Origin: Amoebophrya sp. A120
Lineage: Eukaryota; Sar; Dinophyceae; Syndiniales; Amoebophryaceae
Length of the DNA: 64,000 bases
Assembly: GCA_905178155.1 (NCBI GenBank)
Contig: CAJINV010000009.1
Location: forward strand, 3,847,556 to 3,911,555
Reading direction: 5' to 3'
The position numbers were made by a program, and so were the translations under genes. The notes under the pieces were generated by a model that worked only from the letters and a program-made list of their open reading frames with translations, was not told where the DNA came from and did no database searches. Shown here piece after piece: positions 11,239 through 25,000 of this stretch (its first letter is position 1; the number at the start of each line of letters is the position of its first letter).

Positions 11239-11882
11239 ATGTTGTCTGCCGCGCTGCAGCGGACAGCGACATGTGGCCTCAAGATGAACAGGAACAGCTG
11301 CCGTGTTGGTTTAAAATCAAATAAAATTCCGGCACCTTATTTCAGACAGCAGCACTTCCAATCCCGCTTCTTCGCGGGCTCGATTCCGCCCCCAGATCCC
11401 AGTAGTAAGAAGTACCCGGTGGTTCCTGCGGGTGTTGGGACCGTAGCCCCAATGGAGGTCTACAACCCGCACGCCAACTGCTACACCGCCCTGGACCCAC
11501 TGAACCCAGGACAAGCGTGCAGTGACATGGGAGGCGGGAATGAAGGTACTACATGTCTGTAGAAGTGCTGACGTGTTTATGATCCTACGTCAACATCCTT
11601 TTTGTCGTGCGTGACCTACGATCTGATGTGAACGCCAACGCGGACGTGCATACATAGGAAGACTCGCACGACAAACTGCCAGGTATCCCCCGCGAGTACA
11701 TCGCCGCTTTTATCCAGCAACAGACTAAGCGAGAGCCGGAATTTCTCGGCGTCAGTACTTACTCCGGGTTGATTTGGGCGGTGCTTGCGGGCTGGTACTT
11801 CATCTACGGCTACTTCAACATCACCAGCAACTACCACGACACCTTCTGGCCACGCGTCTTCCTGTTTGGACTTTTCGACTAA
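11239..11882 (+). CDS. Gene 2: small mitochondrial-type membrane protein (175 aa)
   Basis: Exons 11239-11545 and 11662-11882. The N-terminus (MLSAALQRTATCGLKMNRNS) is rich in Arg, Ser and Ala with no acidic residues for about 50 residues, typical of a mitochondrial presequence. The C-terminal half has one transmembrane helix (LIWAVLAGWYFIYGYF, about residues 130-146) followed by a short aromatic tail ending LFGLFD. A pyrimidine-rich stretch and AG at 11219-11220, just upstream of the ATG, could be a trans-splice acceptor. Single-helix proteins of this shape are typical accessory subunits of inner-membrane complexes; I cannot assign it to one. Confidence 0.7.
11546..11661 (+). other. Intron, gene 2
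   Basis: Donor GTACTA. The only acceptor that keeps frame is the AAG at 11659-11661, giving GAA GAC TCG. The nearer TAG (11655-11657) would shift the frame. Confidence 0.65.
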
Positions 11883-12795
11883 GATGTTGCGATCACTTAG
11901 TACAACACCGGGCTTGCTGCAGTTGGTTTTCGAAAATACAACTAGCAACGAAATAAATGGTTTTATGGTGACGATCATGAGTCAGTAGCAGAAGCAGTCG
12001 AGGTTAGTACATGGCTTCCTCGCGGCGACCTCCTGACACATTCACGACTCAGTCCAAACGTGATTGCTGTGATGAAGCAGGTCGTGCAACTACCTAGAAA
12101 AAAAAGATGAGGCTGCTGCTTCGTTTTCGTTGTTCGAAAAGACTGCAAGAACCATGATGAGGAGGTCGAAATAAAATCACATTGTACACCAGAAGTAGCA
12201 AAGAAACAGAAAGTAAGTAAGCAAAATAGCTCAACAAGCTCATGACCTCACGCAGAATCACTAGCACCATCAAAACAAAGATGATGTTCGGAAAATCTGC
12301 AACATCTTTTCACTGCACGAAAAAAAGACAATCGCAGATCTTGACGAGGACGACGAGGTTTTTCATCGTCCTCTTCATACGAAAAAGTAAAGACGCCAAA
12401 GTTGTAGAAGATCTTCACCGGAAGCGTAACCGCTTACTACACAAAACGCGTTTTATTTTCGCGGCCATTGCTTATGCTTTGCGTTCTCGTGCTCGACTAC
12501 ATCATCTTTGGTTTATGTTGAACAAATTTGATTTGAACACGAAACCATGGTAGCGACTGAAGGAATTATCTGGAGGCGGTGCTCCTGTGGTCGGATTCGC
12601 ATTAAGTGCGCCTGTTCCTTGTAGTAGTGGCAAGAAAAAAACTACGCCCTATGCGGTGTACTAATATGTTTTTCCACTACTTTATTTCTACGTTTTGTTT
12701 CACATTCATTCTAGAAAGCGTTGACGACGTCCTCTTCATCTACGAATAAATTAATATAATAGTATCTTCCACGACCAAAACTACCCAGCGAGAAA
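11883..12795. other. Intergenic region
   Basis: No gene, repeat array or introner seen. It must contain the 3' UTR of gene 2 and the 5' region of gene 3. Confidence 0.6.
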
Positions 12796-15700
12796 ATGTC
12801 CGCCTTTCCCCACAACATCAACGAAGACGTCCAAATGGTTGTGGAAGAACAACAGCCGGCGCCTTCCAATCCCAACCTGGATCCCAAAGAAGAAAATGAA
12901 AAACCACGTTGGGACAGAGAAGACCGGGATAGGGTTTTATTTGGACACAAGAACAACCAGAAGGGCGATGGAGATAAAAACGATGATCCTCGCGACACCC
13001 GCCGTTTCATCGTCGACACGGTGAAAGGCGAGCACTCGGATGATTCGGAAAAGTTAGTCATCCGAACGAATAACGCAAACAAACGAGGAGGTGATGGGAC
13101 AACATCAAATGCTGACCACACCTTCGTCCCTTTCAACGCCGCAGGAATATCAAACCGATCCGGATCTGCCAGGAACAACAACAAAGGAGGCGACGGTGGT
13201 GCGAATTACGGGGGAAAGGGAGGAAGGGGAAATCGCCGGACTGGGAGTAATTTTGAAGATAGTTACGATGTGGATATGAACACCAGAGATGGCAGGCCGG
13301 GACCTTTGTACTCGAAAAAGGAGAAGAAATCGCCCCGGAATCTAGATTTGGAGCGGGAAATGGCAATGGAGCACGGCTGGAATGTAAATGACTTGCCCGT
13401 CGAGATGAAGAAGTCGCAGTGGTATCTGTGGGATGACCGACGGGAGGATATGAAGGGCGAGAATGGTATAAGTGTGAGATCATGGTGTTTTCGTTTTGCA
13501 TTGCAAATGCGGCCTGTATGGTGTTTTCTCCGTGACAAATTTCAATCATGAAGATCTTGCGCTGCATGATTTAGATTTGATTGTCTCCATGGTCTGCTCC
13601 AAATACGCATGACAACCTATCAGATCGCCGCCGTGGGTACGAAGACGACCTGCAAGTGGCCGCCCGGGGTGATAAGCGTGGCCGGAATGATCGTTCGAAA
13701 GGTCGTGGTTCTGCGGCAGGTGGCGGGGATAATTACAACACCTACCGAGGTGGACAACGGACATTCGAGGACTCTTTCAACAACGATTCAAACTACCGAT
13801 TCCGCCGGGAAAGCGCAAATAATGAGCGGAGTTCTTCTGGTGCTTATGGAGCCAGTGGCTACACTCGCGGAGGACGAGACAATTATGATGGCGGCTACAA
13901 CTCCTACGGCGGCGGTGGCAAAGGTAGCTTCGTCTCTTCTACCAAAGGGAAGGGAAAGCTATCGAGTGCGACGTTCTTCAGGAACAGCTATCCTTCCAAT
14001 TCGAACCCGAACGACGACAAGTGGGGCCACGACGGGTTTCTGCAATTGGAACAGTCGGAAGGAGTCCCGATCAAAGGCGGAAAGGGGTTTGCGGACTGGC
14101 GGGGGACATCAACAACCGGGGGTTTTGGCGTCAAAGGTGGAAAAGACCACGACCGCGAGTACAACTACAATGCCAAGGGCGGCTACGGGAAATCCTACTA
14201 CCGGCAACAGCAGGGTGGACGGAACTACACGCCCGACCGAGAAAACGTAAATCCAGTGAGTCAAAGAGCAGACGATTACATCTACGATCCGAAATCCGGT
14301 ATGAGCTACGAAGAATTTTTCAACAATTTGGAACATAGCCACGGCAAGGGTACTGGGAGGAGCAAAGGCGCCGGATCCTTCTCCTACGACAATTTTCTTG
14401 AGGCAGGAGGTGCTGAGCGAAACACGAATGCTGGAAGCAAGAACCGTTTCGACATCATTGTCGAAAATTACTGGGAGGATGACGGTAGACGTGAGAAACA
14501 CCGGGATGGCGATACCGGTATGAATCTACGTGGTGCTGGCCACAGAGGACGACGCGTTGCAGCTCCTGCCGTAGACCACGACAGTTCTGACAAAGACTTA
14601 TCCCGCAGCCTGTCTCGCGGTAACAATGAACGACACTTTGATGTTGACAAATTGAAGAAGAAGAAAAAGCAAAAGAAGCATGCTGATGTTGCTGGTGTGC
14701 AGAAGAATAAATCGAAGAAGGAAAAGAAGAAGAAACGACGCCATTTGTCTTCTAGCAGTTCTTCGGATCAGTCGATGTCAGAAGAAGAGGTGAATCCGAA
14801 AATCACCAAGAAACAGCTGGAAAAGCTCAAACAGCAAAAGCTGTCCTCAAAAACTGGGGCAACGAGCAATCCCTTCGCTAATACGAAGCACCAGCACACG
14901 AACCGTGCTCGAGCGGCAGTGAACGCCAAGGACTTGGATGTTGCAGCGGCTAAAATGAAGCCAGCAGAATGTGACGACGACGATTTGTTCGCCATGCTGG
15001 CTGGTGGCGGAACAACAAAGAAACGTGCTAGTATTTCAGGGAGAAATAATCGTCGTGGGGGGGATCATCATCCTCGTGACAATCGGAACAATCGGCGAAG
15101 CACCGGCAGATCTCCCTGTCGTCGCCGGGAGGAGGGCCAGGGCCACCGCGATCGGAGTAAAAACGTCGCTCGTGGTGAGCGCGACGCCCGTGCGGACCGG
15201 GAACGACGGGACCGGGAGCGCGATCAACATAATCGCCGCCGCGGGGGGAAAAACTACTCTCGCTCTCCTGCACCACGATCCAGAGCTTCCCGTCCTCGCG
15301 GAAACAACAACAACACGAAAGAAAATAAAGCCGCTGTAGCCGCGGCTGCGGCCCCACCGCAGCGGACCAACAAGCAAAAGTCTACTCTGATGAAGAAGAA
15401 GAAAGTTGATTCAGAATCGGATCTCTCTACCTCCTCCGCCGAGTCCGAAAATTCGTCGCGCTCTCGCGGCCGGAATACCAAGCAAAAACCCACTACGGCT
15501 GCTGGAGGACGTGCAGCTGCTGTGCGTGGCCGCGCCGGCGGCCACAATTCCTCGAAACAGACGCAGAACGGCGGGAAAAGGAAGCAAGGTCCACCTGTGG
15601 CTAAGAAAAAATCCAAGTCTTCTTCTGTGTCGCGCAGCTCCTCTTCCCACTCGCGCAGCCCAGGACCTGCTCCCCGCAGCAGGAAACTACCTCCGATGAA

Positions 15701-18071
15701 ACAGTCCCCAGAGGCTGCTGCTGCAGTTCCGAAGGCGATGAACGAGAAGCCACCGTCGAAAAGCAAAGACGCTGCTCGAGCAGCCCTTCGAGAAGACTCC
15801 AACTCCTCCGATGAGCGTAAGAAGGCACTGCGGGAAGCGAAATTGAAGAAGCGAGAGGAGGATAAGCGAAAACTGCTGGAGGGGCTGAACGCCAAGCGCG
15901 GCGCGGCGGCGAAGGACAAGATTGTAGGGACGAAGCAGAAAGAAAAGGATAAGGATGCTGAGCTGCAGGATGAGCACGCACAAGATCAAGACGACAAGTC
16001 GCAAAGCCGGAGCCAAAGCCGTAGCAAGTCCGGGCCGAAGGCAGTCAGGTCTAGATCTCTCGATATAGCGGGCAAGAAGGACCACGTGGAGGAAGTTTCG
16101 AAGAGCAAGAAAAGCAAGGAGAGGAACATCAAGGCTGATGGGAAGAAGAAGCCAAAGCCTGTGGGTTCTGTGGCGCCGAAAGAGGGTAAAGTTGCAGCTG
16201 GTACAACTTCTAAAAAGCGGCAGGACCACCACGACAACTCGCAGTCTCGTGTTCCTTCTCGTAAGAAGGATGACGAAGACGACCTGCCAAAGCGTGGCGG
16301 AGGTAAGAATAAGCCTACAACGCGGAAAGATACCGCTCCTAAGAACGACGACGACCAAAAGATTGTTCCTACGACTAACAAACGCGGCGCAGTCAAAAAG
16401 AAGCGAAAGTCCAGCTCTTCCTCTTCCTCGTCTGAAGCAGGGAAGAATTCTGATGTTTCCATGAAGAGCACTGAGTCTCCTGCTCGTGACGAGAAATCTT
16501 CCAAATCTAAACCTAAAACGAAAGCACCGAAAATGATGAACAAGATGTCGAAAGAAAACTCGATGAAATCAAGCAAGGGCAGTAAACAAGAAGACGACAA
16601 AAAGTTGTCCAGGAAGGCAAAGGGAAACAAGCTGAAGAGCGATCGCGCGGCTCAAGACCATGAGGACCATGGTTCATCCAGCGGCTCCGAAGAATCCCGC
16701 GGCCGTGGGCGAGGAGGACGTCGTGGCCTCCCGGCGAAAAAGTTGAAAGTCCAGAAGGAAGACAACCACGACGAGGAGTCGCAACAAGAAAAGAGCGACC
16801 ACAAGAAGTCGAAGAAGGCTACTGGTGATGAAAAAAATGAAAACCAGGCGGATTTTAGGAGCGGCAAGAAGACCAGCATGAGAGGAGCTTCAGATGACCG
16901 AGAGGACAAGGCGGAGAGCAAATCCACCAAATCGAAAACCAGCAAGAATAAACCTGTTCCAGTTTTGAACGAAACCGACCAGATGATGGAGGATCTGCTC
17001 GACGGGAAAAGTGTCCATTCTGAGGACTACAAAAAAGACAAAGCTCCCTGTAACATGAGGGCGGAGAGGGAGACATCACATAAAACTGGCGCGCATCGGG
17101 ACTACATGCCAGAAACCATCAAAGACAAAGAAGGATCTGATGGTGGTCATGAAGATGATGTTGTGATGCAACACGATGCCAAAAACGACGACCCGGAACA
17201 ACCGGATGCGAAGCGGCGCCGCGTCACTGCCACAGCAGCCGAGAACGACATGACATTGTTGGAAGTTGGGCGCAAGAACAAGGACAAACAGGGCGCTCCT
17301 GCTGACAAAGAAAATGTACCGCAAGATGAAGAACCTGCTGCGTCCCCGCCCCCGATGGTGGAAGTGCCGTTTGAGGGTTTGGTGCCGGAGGAGAAAGCGG
17401 AGAAGGTTAAGGAACTGCAGAAGGTGTCGCAAGCAACAAAGGCAGTGAACGAAAAGGAAAAGAAGGAGACTGCTCTATTGGAACCTGTCGACGGTGCTAA
17501 GAAGAAGCAATCATCTTCTTCTCCGGCGAACAACAACAACACTACCGCACAAGCAGCCTCCGGCCCTCCCACCACCTACATTCGCGATCAGAAGCTCCCG
17601 CAGATGCCTCGCGGTGGCCGCCAAGGATGGATCAAGCCGGAGACGGAGCCGAGCACGTCCAGATCCAGAAGTGACAGTCGCAGCCGCGGCGGTGCTCCTG
17701 CTCGTGGTCGGAAGGCGAAAGCCACCAAATCCGGTGGAGCCGGTGCGGGAGGCGGCGGGGCTAAGATGAATCCGCGTAAAAATGGAGACAACAGCAAAAC
17801 AAAGACGAATACTAAAGCGCGGAGGGTCAGTGAAGAATCATCTCGTTCCCGCTCAGATTCCCGGTCTCGCGGACGAGGAGGCGCTGGTCGGAAGAAGGCG
17901 GCCAACAAAGCGAAACCCAAAAAACGCGCGGGCTCAGGCCGTTCTCCTTCTCGTTCTCGCCGCCGGCGGTCGAGGTCTCGTTCTCAGTCGAAAAAGTCTC
18001 AATCGGAGCATTATTTGCGGTCGCCCCCGCCGTGCCCTTGGCCGAAACTCGGCGGGGGGAACAGGAAGTGA
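12796..18071 (+). CDS. Gene 3: giant RS/K-rich disordered protein (1,705 aa)
   Basis: Exons 12796-13465 and 13624-18071. The first ~350 residues are Gly/Asn/Asp/Arg-rich with RGG-like and GGKGG segments. A short ordered patch (EREMAMEHGWNVNDLP) sits near residue 195. The middle is lysine-rich with SSSSSD blocks and many RS, SR and KSKS dipeptides. The end is an RS domain (SRSRSDSRSRGG and RSRRRRSRSRSQSKK). No RRM, helicase or zinc finger is seen. Arg-Ser/Lys-rich proteins of this type usually work in the nucleus in splicing or chromatin scaffolding; that is family-level inference. It carries only one conventional intron and no introner across 4.4 kb of exon, unlike its neighbours. Confidence 0.8.
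13466..13623 (+). other. GT-AG intron, gene 3
   Basis: Donor GTATAA, acceptor CTATCAG. Joining gives AAT GAT CGC in frame. It contains gtgacaaatttc and gcatgacaacc motifs like those inside introners. Confidence 0.85.
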
Positions 18072-19085
18072 GTTTTATTTTTTTTCGTTTTCACAAAAGG
18101 AAAAGTAAAAGAGAAACGCAAGAGGACGACGGCAGCATGACAACGAACGTTGTTACAGTTCAAAAGAAAGCAAAATCGGCTTTCAGATGTAAGGGTGACT
18201 GAAGCACATGACTTCGATTTGTTGATTTCGTTTCAACGATACATTCAGGGGGTTTCGGCTCGATTGCGTGGATCGGCGAGCTCTCGCCTTGTAAGTGAGT
18301 AGACAGAGAGCCGCAAAAAATTTACTACAAGAGTACGTGCTCTTTCAAACGACAAAATTTATTTCTGCGAAACTAGTGCTAGCAGCTGCAGCACGATTCT
18401 ATAAATTTAAGGGTGCAAATGTACCACGAACATCAAATAAGGAGCTCTTTGGAAAACGAAAGGATCGACGCCCCAGCTACATTCTAGCGTGGGCTGCAAA
18501 CTATGACTGTGATTGAGTTCCACGCAACGCTGTGTTCTTTGTAACACGCATGATAGTCTTGAAGCAAGATTTCGGTGTACTTTTTGCTCGAACTGTGACT
18601 AACTGTTGATATTCATCGAGACACCCTGCAGTCCTACTTGCTGTTTGCGCATTTTGGCACAGCATGGAGGGAAGCGAGTGGAGAGCCGCGACGAGAGAGC
18701 AACATCAATGTTGAGAGACCGTGCAGAGTGCGTCGAGTTCTTCTCCAGGAAATCGAAATTGCTTGTTTTGAAATAAGTAGTACTCGTACGTAGATAGTTC
18801 GCATTTATACTTGTTGGAGTGAGTGAATAAAACTTGAAAAATCACAACAGGCCTCTACTCAAGACCTGATTTTATGCATGTTTCTACCCGACGAGCACGA
18901 GAAGTCTACCCTCTTTCGATTTCAGATTGTCGACGTCCTCCCCAATCTCGATTTTTCTTGCACGAGTGTCACTTCTTGCTCCTGAAATCTGTAAAAGATT
19001 CAACAAACATTCAAAATCTTTAGCTCTCGTACAGAATTTCTGTTTGAAGATGCGGAATTTTTAACATCAATACAGCCATTGTAAA
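18072..19085. other. Intergenic region
   Basis: AT-rich, about 1 kb. A 73-codon frame at 18295-18516 has no family resemblance and no supporting structure. Nothing else seen. Confidence 0.6.
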
Positions 19086-22000
19086 ATGGCTGACGTACTG
19101 CACATGATGGGTCGTTGTACTTGTACATCAGCCACCCCGAGCTGCTCTAGCACGAGCAGGCCGCGGTTTTTTGACGACAGGGTGGACCACAAAGACCAGT
19201 TGTTCTCGGTGGAAGTTGATATGTCTTGTTTTGACGACATCGGCTCCACCTGCGCCGGCCCAGTAACAGCACGGCCTTCTTCAAGAAGAAGCAGAACCGT
19301 GCTGGAGGACGGAGGGCGCAAGATAAACATGGCCAGTACACTATTTTCAACAAGAAAACCGCCTTCCTGGGATACAGGACAGCAAAGTGAGGACACCGGG
19401 AGGCCACCAGGAGGAGGAACGACTGCACCGAGGACAGCAGTCGCAGTCCAAGCTGCTCCTGCAAACAAGAAAACCATGTTGCTGCACAAGCTCAAAAACA
19501 AAAATCAAAGGGAACAAAGTCAGTCGCTTTTCCTGCTCTGGAGGTGGTGGACAGCGACGAGACCAAGAGAGAAACTACATTTCTTGAAGAAACTCGGTTG
19601 GTTGTTCCTCTACTTGCTGAACCTCTTCACTTTGACAACAACTACCCTTGCCGAGGTGAAGTACCCAAGACACGAGGAGGACATCCCCGGACATCCAGAT
19701 TTGGTACGTGTAACTTACAAGTTAGACGATATCAACGGAGATGAAGATGATCATCTCCACAACCACGTCTACAAACCGGTGAAAGAGGAATTTTCTGTGT
19801 CATCAAACAGTGGTGCGTCATCAGCTGCTGCTGCATCATCAAATAAACCGATTCCCGGCTGGCAGCACGCGTCGCCGATAGGATCTTCTGAGCAATCCTG
19901 TTCTTCTGGTTCCTGTTCCAAAACCGCACCAAATCAGCATGACACCGACAGTACCCACCACATAGACCATTTAGGTCGGAAAATCCCAAGGAGGCTGTTC
20001 GAGGAAGAGGCAGACAACCTCGCGGCGCAAAGGATTCGCAAGGAAACGCAGGAGTACGAGCGGCCAAAGAATTTACCGCCAAATAAACAGCACGGGGATC
20101 ACTACCGGGCGTTGCTGAAGTCCAGGTTCCCGCTCGATAACGACGCGGACAAATACGAAGTGGATCACGAAGCCGGGGTAATCAGGCAGAGATTTGACCA
20201 CAGACCGGTGGTTAGGTTGAAGGAGACGAGTGGTAGTGCAGGTAAGGAAAACGATCAACAGCAGCTCCACGACGCCGATTTTGCCCGGGGTGAAAGAGGC
20301 AGTAAAAGGCAGCTAGAAATCGACGGCGTCGTCGACCCAGCTGGGGTCGTGATTGAGGCTCCAATAGTAGAAAACAAAAGTCAACAGCAGGACAACACAG
20401 ACCATCAAAACAAAAAGAGGATAAGAACCGTTGCGGGTAGGGATGAAAACCACTTCGAGGAGCGGCTGAAGGAGACGACAAAACAAGCCGAGACCGCGCT
20501 TCAGAAGTACAATGAGGAAGTAGCGACAACGAAACGTCAACTAACCGAACAATTTCCAAACGAGACGGAGGAGCAGCGGGAAAAACGGTCCCTGCAGATC
20601 AACACGGCGGCGACTGCTGCGCTTTGCGCGTCCGGTGAAGTCTCCTGTTTTTTGAAGCAGGAAGTGTGTCGTGGGATGGACGCGGCGAGACCGGGGTACT
20701 TCTGTGGGGAACGGTGGGGAATCACGAACGTGGTGAAGATAGAGGATCAGTGGGAGATCGCCGATGTGGAATTTTTCTGGGACCGACAGTGCGACAAACC
20801 GGTGCAGGGATCGCCACGACAGCAGTCCTTTTCCGATGCGAACGCAAATCCGCCGTACAAGGATATTTCCGCCTTGGCGTTTGACAACAACAACAAAACG
20901 GCGTGGTTGGCGAACTGCGGGGCGGATTTAGGCGGCTGTCCCGCGTATGACCCGACGAAACAGGGACAGAGGGTATAGAAGTTGTTTTGTTGGTACAGAA
21001 GTTTCTCATGCTGACGACGCATTTCTTATTCAGTTTCTCAACTTGTTTGCCACGCGCACTCCTGTGCTACTAGTTCACTTGCAGTAGAAGTTGCGGAACA
21101 TCAAGATCTTCTTGGTCTTGCTTTTATCGAAATATAAACAAATTTATCAGGTTGTCAACAACGTCGGCCCGAATACCGTGATCTACCAGCAGCTTAGAAA
21201 AAGCGATGACCCGGTCACGAATCCGAACAACCTTCCGATTTACGGCAATGTGATGTTGTTCGATCCCGCCACCATGTCTGGTTTTACCGACGGCGCGATC
21301 AAATGCGTCCGGATCCACCAGAGCAAAATTACAACCAGACAGGCCTACCACATCGCGGTGGTTTTCTGGGACACGTTGCAGTGGGTGAAGTACGCCGATT
21401 ACGACGCGTTGGCCGGGGGTGGGTGGCTATGCAAGAAAAAAGTGTGTAAGTGTAAATCTGTGATGCAGAAAATGCCAAACAGTTACACTTGTCGTGCTAG
21501 GCATGCATGGCCGGCTCGCTTCCTATGTGTTTTTCCTCTGTATCTGCGCATAACAAGTTTGTTCTGTCATGGCAGACAAACTTGTGATGCTGTTTTCCCA
21601 AAAGGCTTACACTAACACAGTTTTTTTCTTGGATAGTGGCAAACCAGACCGCCGATTGGGAACACGGTGTGGAAGTTGACGAACCTTAATCCGACCGTCT
21701 CCCCTTGGACCGTGAATGAACTCTACTTCTTCGGGGATCGACGCTGTGACTACGCGTTACACGGCATCCCGATTGGCAGGGAAAACGTCCGGCAGTTACC
21801 CCAGTGCTTGCCCACGCCAGACAACCCGGCGGGAACGTGTGAAGAGACCTCCGTCGAGAAAATCCGGGATAACGACGTCACCACCGCGTACCGCGCCAGG
21901 TGTACGCAAACGGTGGGGGTGGTCGAAGCGCCTTGTTCCTCGGGCGAGGCCTTCGTCGGCTACGACTACGATTCCGCACCTTTAACGGTGTTGTGTATCA

Positions 22001-25000
22001 AAATGTGGTCGGATGCGCACGCGGGGTACGGGCAGCAGTGGCACAAGTCGCAGCATTCTGAGGCTTTACAGCTCCAAGTCTGGGACGGGCAGCAGTGGGC
22101 GGGGAAGAAGGATTTGATGAATATGCTGCCGAATCAGTGGAACTACGACTACGCTCCGATAAACACACTGTGGCGGATCACCGCGGACGAGGTAATTGCA
22201 GAGTGGCGGGTCGCGGAATTGGAGTTCTACAACAACCCATTCTGCGACACGACGGACGACAGTGGGTTGGTGCAGGTGTTACCAATCCAACGAATCCCAT
22301 TAGTCGGCGATGCTTTCGACAGCAACATGGTATTAGGTATCGACGAAGAGGCGACAGCCTGCGCGGACACCCAGATTCTGACCACCTGCGCAAGGAAGGT
22401 GTTCGACGGGAAGATCGACACTTTCTGGCGGGGGTTATGCCGACCGGGGATTCCGTGTGAAAGAGAATCGAATTACATCGGAATGTTCTCCAATACTCCG
22501 ATCGACGTGCAGTGCTTCAAGATCTACCAGAGTCAGGATCCGCAGTTTTCCGTCTCAACGGTTCACATTTCCTCCTGGGACGGGAACGGCGGGTGGAGCA
22601 TCCCGAATCCCTGGTCTGCGCTTTCCTCGACCATCGGCGGAATTCAGAACGATCTCGGCGGGGGAAGCTGGAACAGACGGCCGGCTTTTGATTACAGCAT
22701 GTGGAAACTGTCGAATGCGGTAGTGACGACGCTGCAATGGAGAGTTGTCGACGTTCACCTCTTATGGATTGTAAAAATGTCTGGGTCTGGAAGGTTGGAA
22801 CTTGTAATGCTAGCTTTCCACACCTAGAAAATCAAAATCTGCATTGCATAACCAACAAAAGTCGCAGCCTCTTTTGTCATGCAAAAACGCAGCTCCTCAT
22901 GCGGATTGCCTATGAGAAAGCGTTTTGGGAAGTTGTCATGCCGGACTGCATTCGGAAGTGTTTTCATCATGCACATTTTAGCATCACAAGTTTCCAGACC
23001 CAGCCACTTTTGCATTTGATACCTCTACTCCGACAAGTACTGCACCACCCGGATGGACGGCCTCGCCTGGATCGCGGCTGGATCTACTGGAATCGCGAAC
23101 GGGGTCACAATATCAAATGCAAAAATGTCTGGGTCTGGAAGGTTGGAACTTGTGATGCTAACTTCGGACTCTAAGAAACTCTGTATTGCATGACCAGCAA
23201 GAGGAGTGTAGTTTGTGCTACGCGAGGAGGGCGTTTGTCATGCGGAGTAGGCAACATCAGGAAGCCCTCTGAAAATCTGTGATGCTAGGGCGTGCATTAT
23301 AGTCGTCCTGGGTCATGCAAAACATGCATGACAAGTCTCAGAATCTTCCAGACCCAGACACTTTTACAGTTGATACACCATGGCGGCGGACGGACACAAC
23401 CAAACTTTCTGGGAATGCGAGTGCTTGGCCGCGACCGGCGGGTGTGACCGATTCAACGCGTGGCTGGGCGTGCAGCGGACGTACAACAAACCCGCTTTCC
23501 TCGCTTCGAATATCCCGAGATGTCTGGTAATTGATATGGAGTTCTCAAATGTTACGTTCTCAACTGTTACATGAATTTGTAATGCAAGAATGGCAAAAGT
23601 CAAAGAAGAGAGGTTGCACCTGAAGCATTACAAATTCCGCACAGATTTAGGCGCTGTCTAGCCTTTCCAAGATTTGCCATGCGAAGCAGCTTGATTGTGT
23701 GCATGTTGATGCTCATTCTGCATGACAAATCATGTAACAGCTGAGACTGTCACGTTTGAGAGCGCCATAATTGACCAGTTCAGGGACAGCGCGTACCAAA
23801 GTGCGGATATCCGGCTGGAGACCTGGAACGGCATTCGGTGGTATAGGATTTGTTGGAAGTTGTCTTGTTTCAGCTTGCTGACAATGTCATGCGCCACTTC
23901 TCTTGCAGTTCCAGTTGCAAATCATGACTTTGTCTTGCGAGTTTCACATCATCCATGAGATTCTTCATGCAAAAAACCTCATACTAATCTATCAGGTTCG
24001 ACCCCGCGGTTGAAGTTGGTGCAGCTTCTCTGACCGACTACTCCGGTTCCTGGTTTTACGACCTTGGTGGCGGTACCGGCCACGCCAGACCCGGCTTCAC
24101 CGGTACCCAGTGGCGATTGAAAGCCGATGACTCGGTCGACTGCTGGCAGGTGTATTCCCTGGAACTCTTCCTGGATTCCGAGTGCAAGCCGGAGAAGGAG
24201 GTGAAGTTCCTCACCGACAACGGCGCGAGAAATCCGAACGTGAAAGCGATCGGCTCTGGTCACGTGAAAGGGTCAGAATTGACAGCGTATGTTCAAAGAA
24301 ACGAAGCAAGGATCAAAGCGGATTTCGGGGACGTATCAACTGCAAAAGTGTCTGGGTCTGGAAAAGTGTAGACTTGTCATGCAGATTTTCCATGACCCAT
24401 GAGGTCTAGAGTGCGGGAATGAGCATGACAGACTCTGCGAGGTCTCTGCCATGCCTATCCTGCATGAGAAACTCCCTTCCAACTTGGTCAAAAGTTTCCA
24501 GCTTTTGGCACTCATGCAACACAGATTTTTGCATGCTTCAGATTTACCATGACAAGTTGCAACCTTCTAGACCCAGACACTTTTGCAATTTATACGACGA
24601 TGCGATCAACTATTTGATCGACATTGACGCGGGGGAAGAGTTTATCGCAAGAAACAACTGTTTCACTTTGAACTTGTGATGCATAGAATGGAAGACAGAG
24701 GTATTATTTGTCTTGCCACACCTGCAAGAAGACCTCGACTCTTTAGCGGTGTTCTTCTCCCTTTGGAAGCGCGCATGGCAAATTTTCTGTGTCATGTGTA
24801 ACAAACTTGTGATGCAGATCTTGCAAGATCATCACGGTGAAACACTTTTTTCGTGGGATAGAGTTCCCGGTCTTCAACGCCTTCGACAAAAACGAGCAAA
24901 CAAGTTGGGTCGACATCCGGGATAAATCCGTGTTGGGAACGAGGGGAATGGAGAATAAGCAAGCCCAGTACCCACTGTTCTTAGGTGTAGACTTCGGAAA

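Noticed and set aside
15254-16358. Minus-strand frames of about 220 codons opposite gene 3
   Set aside because: Complement of Lys/Arg/Ser codons; gene 3 is continuous across this stretch.
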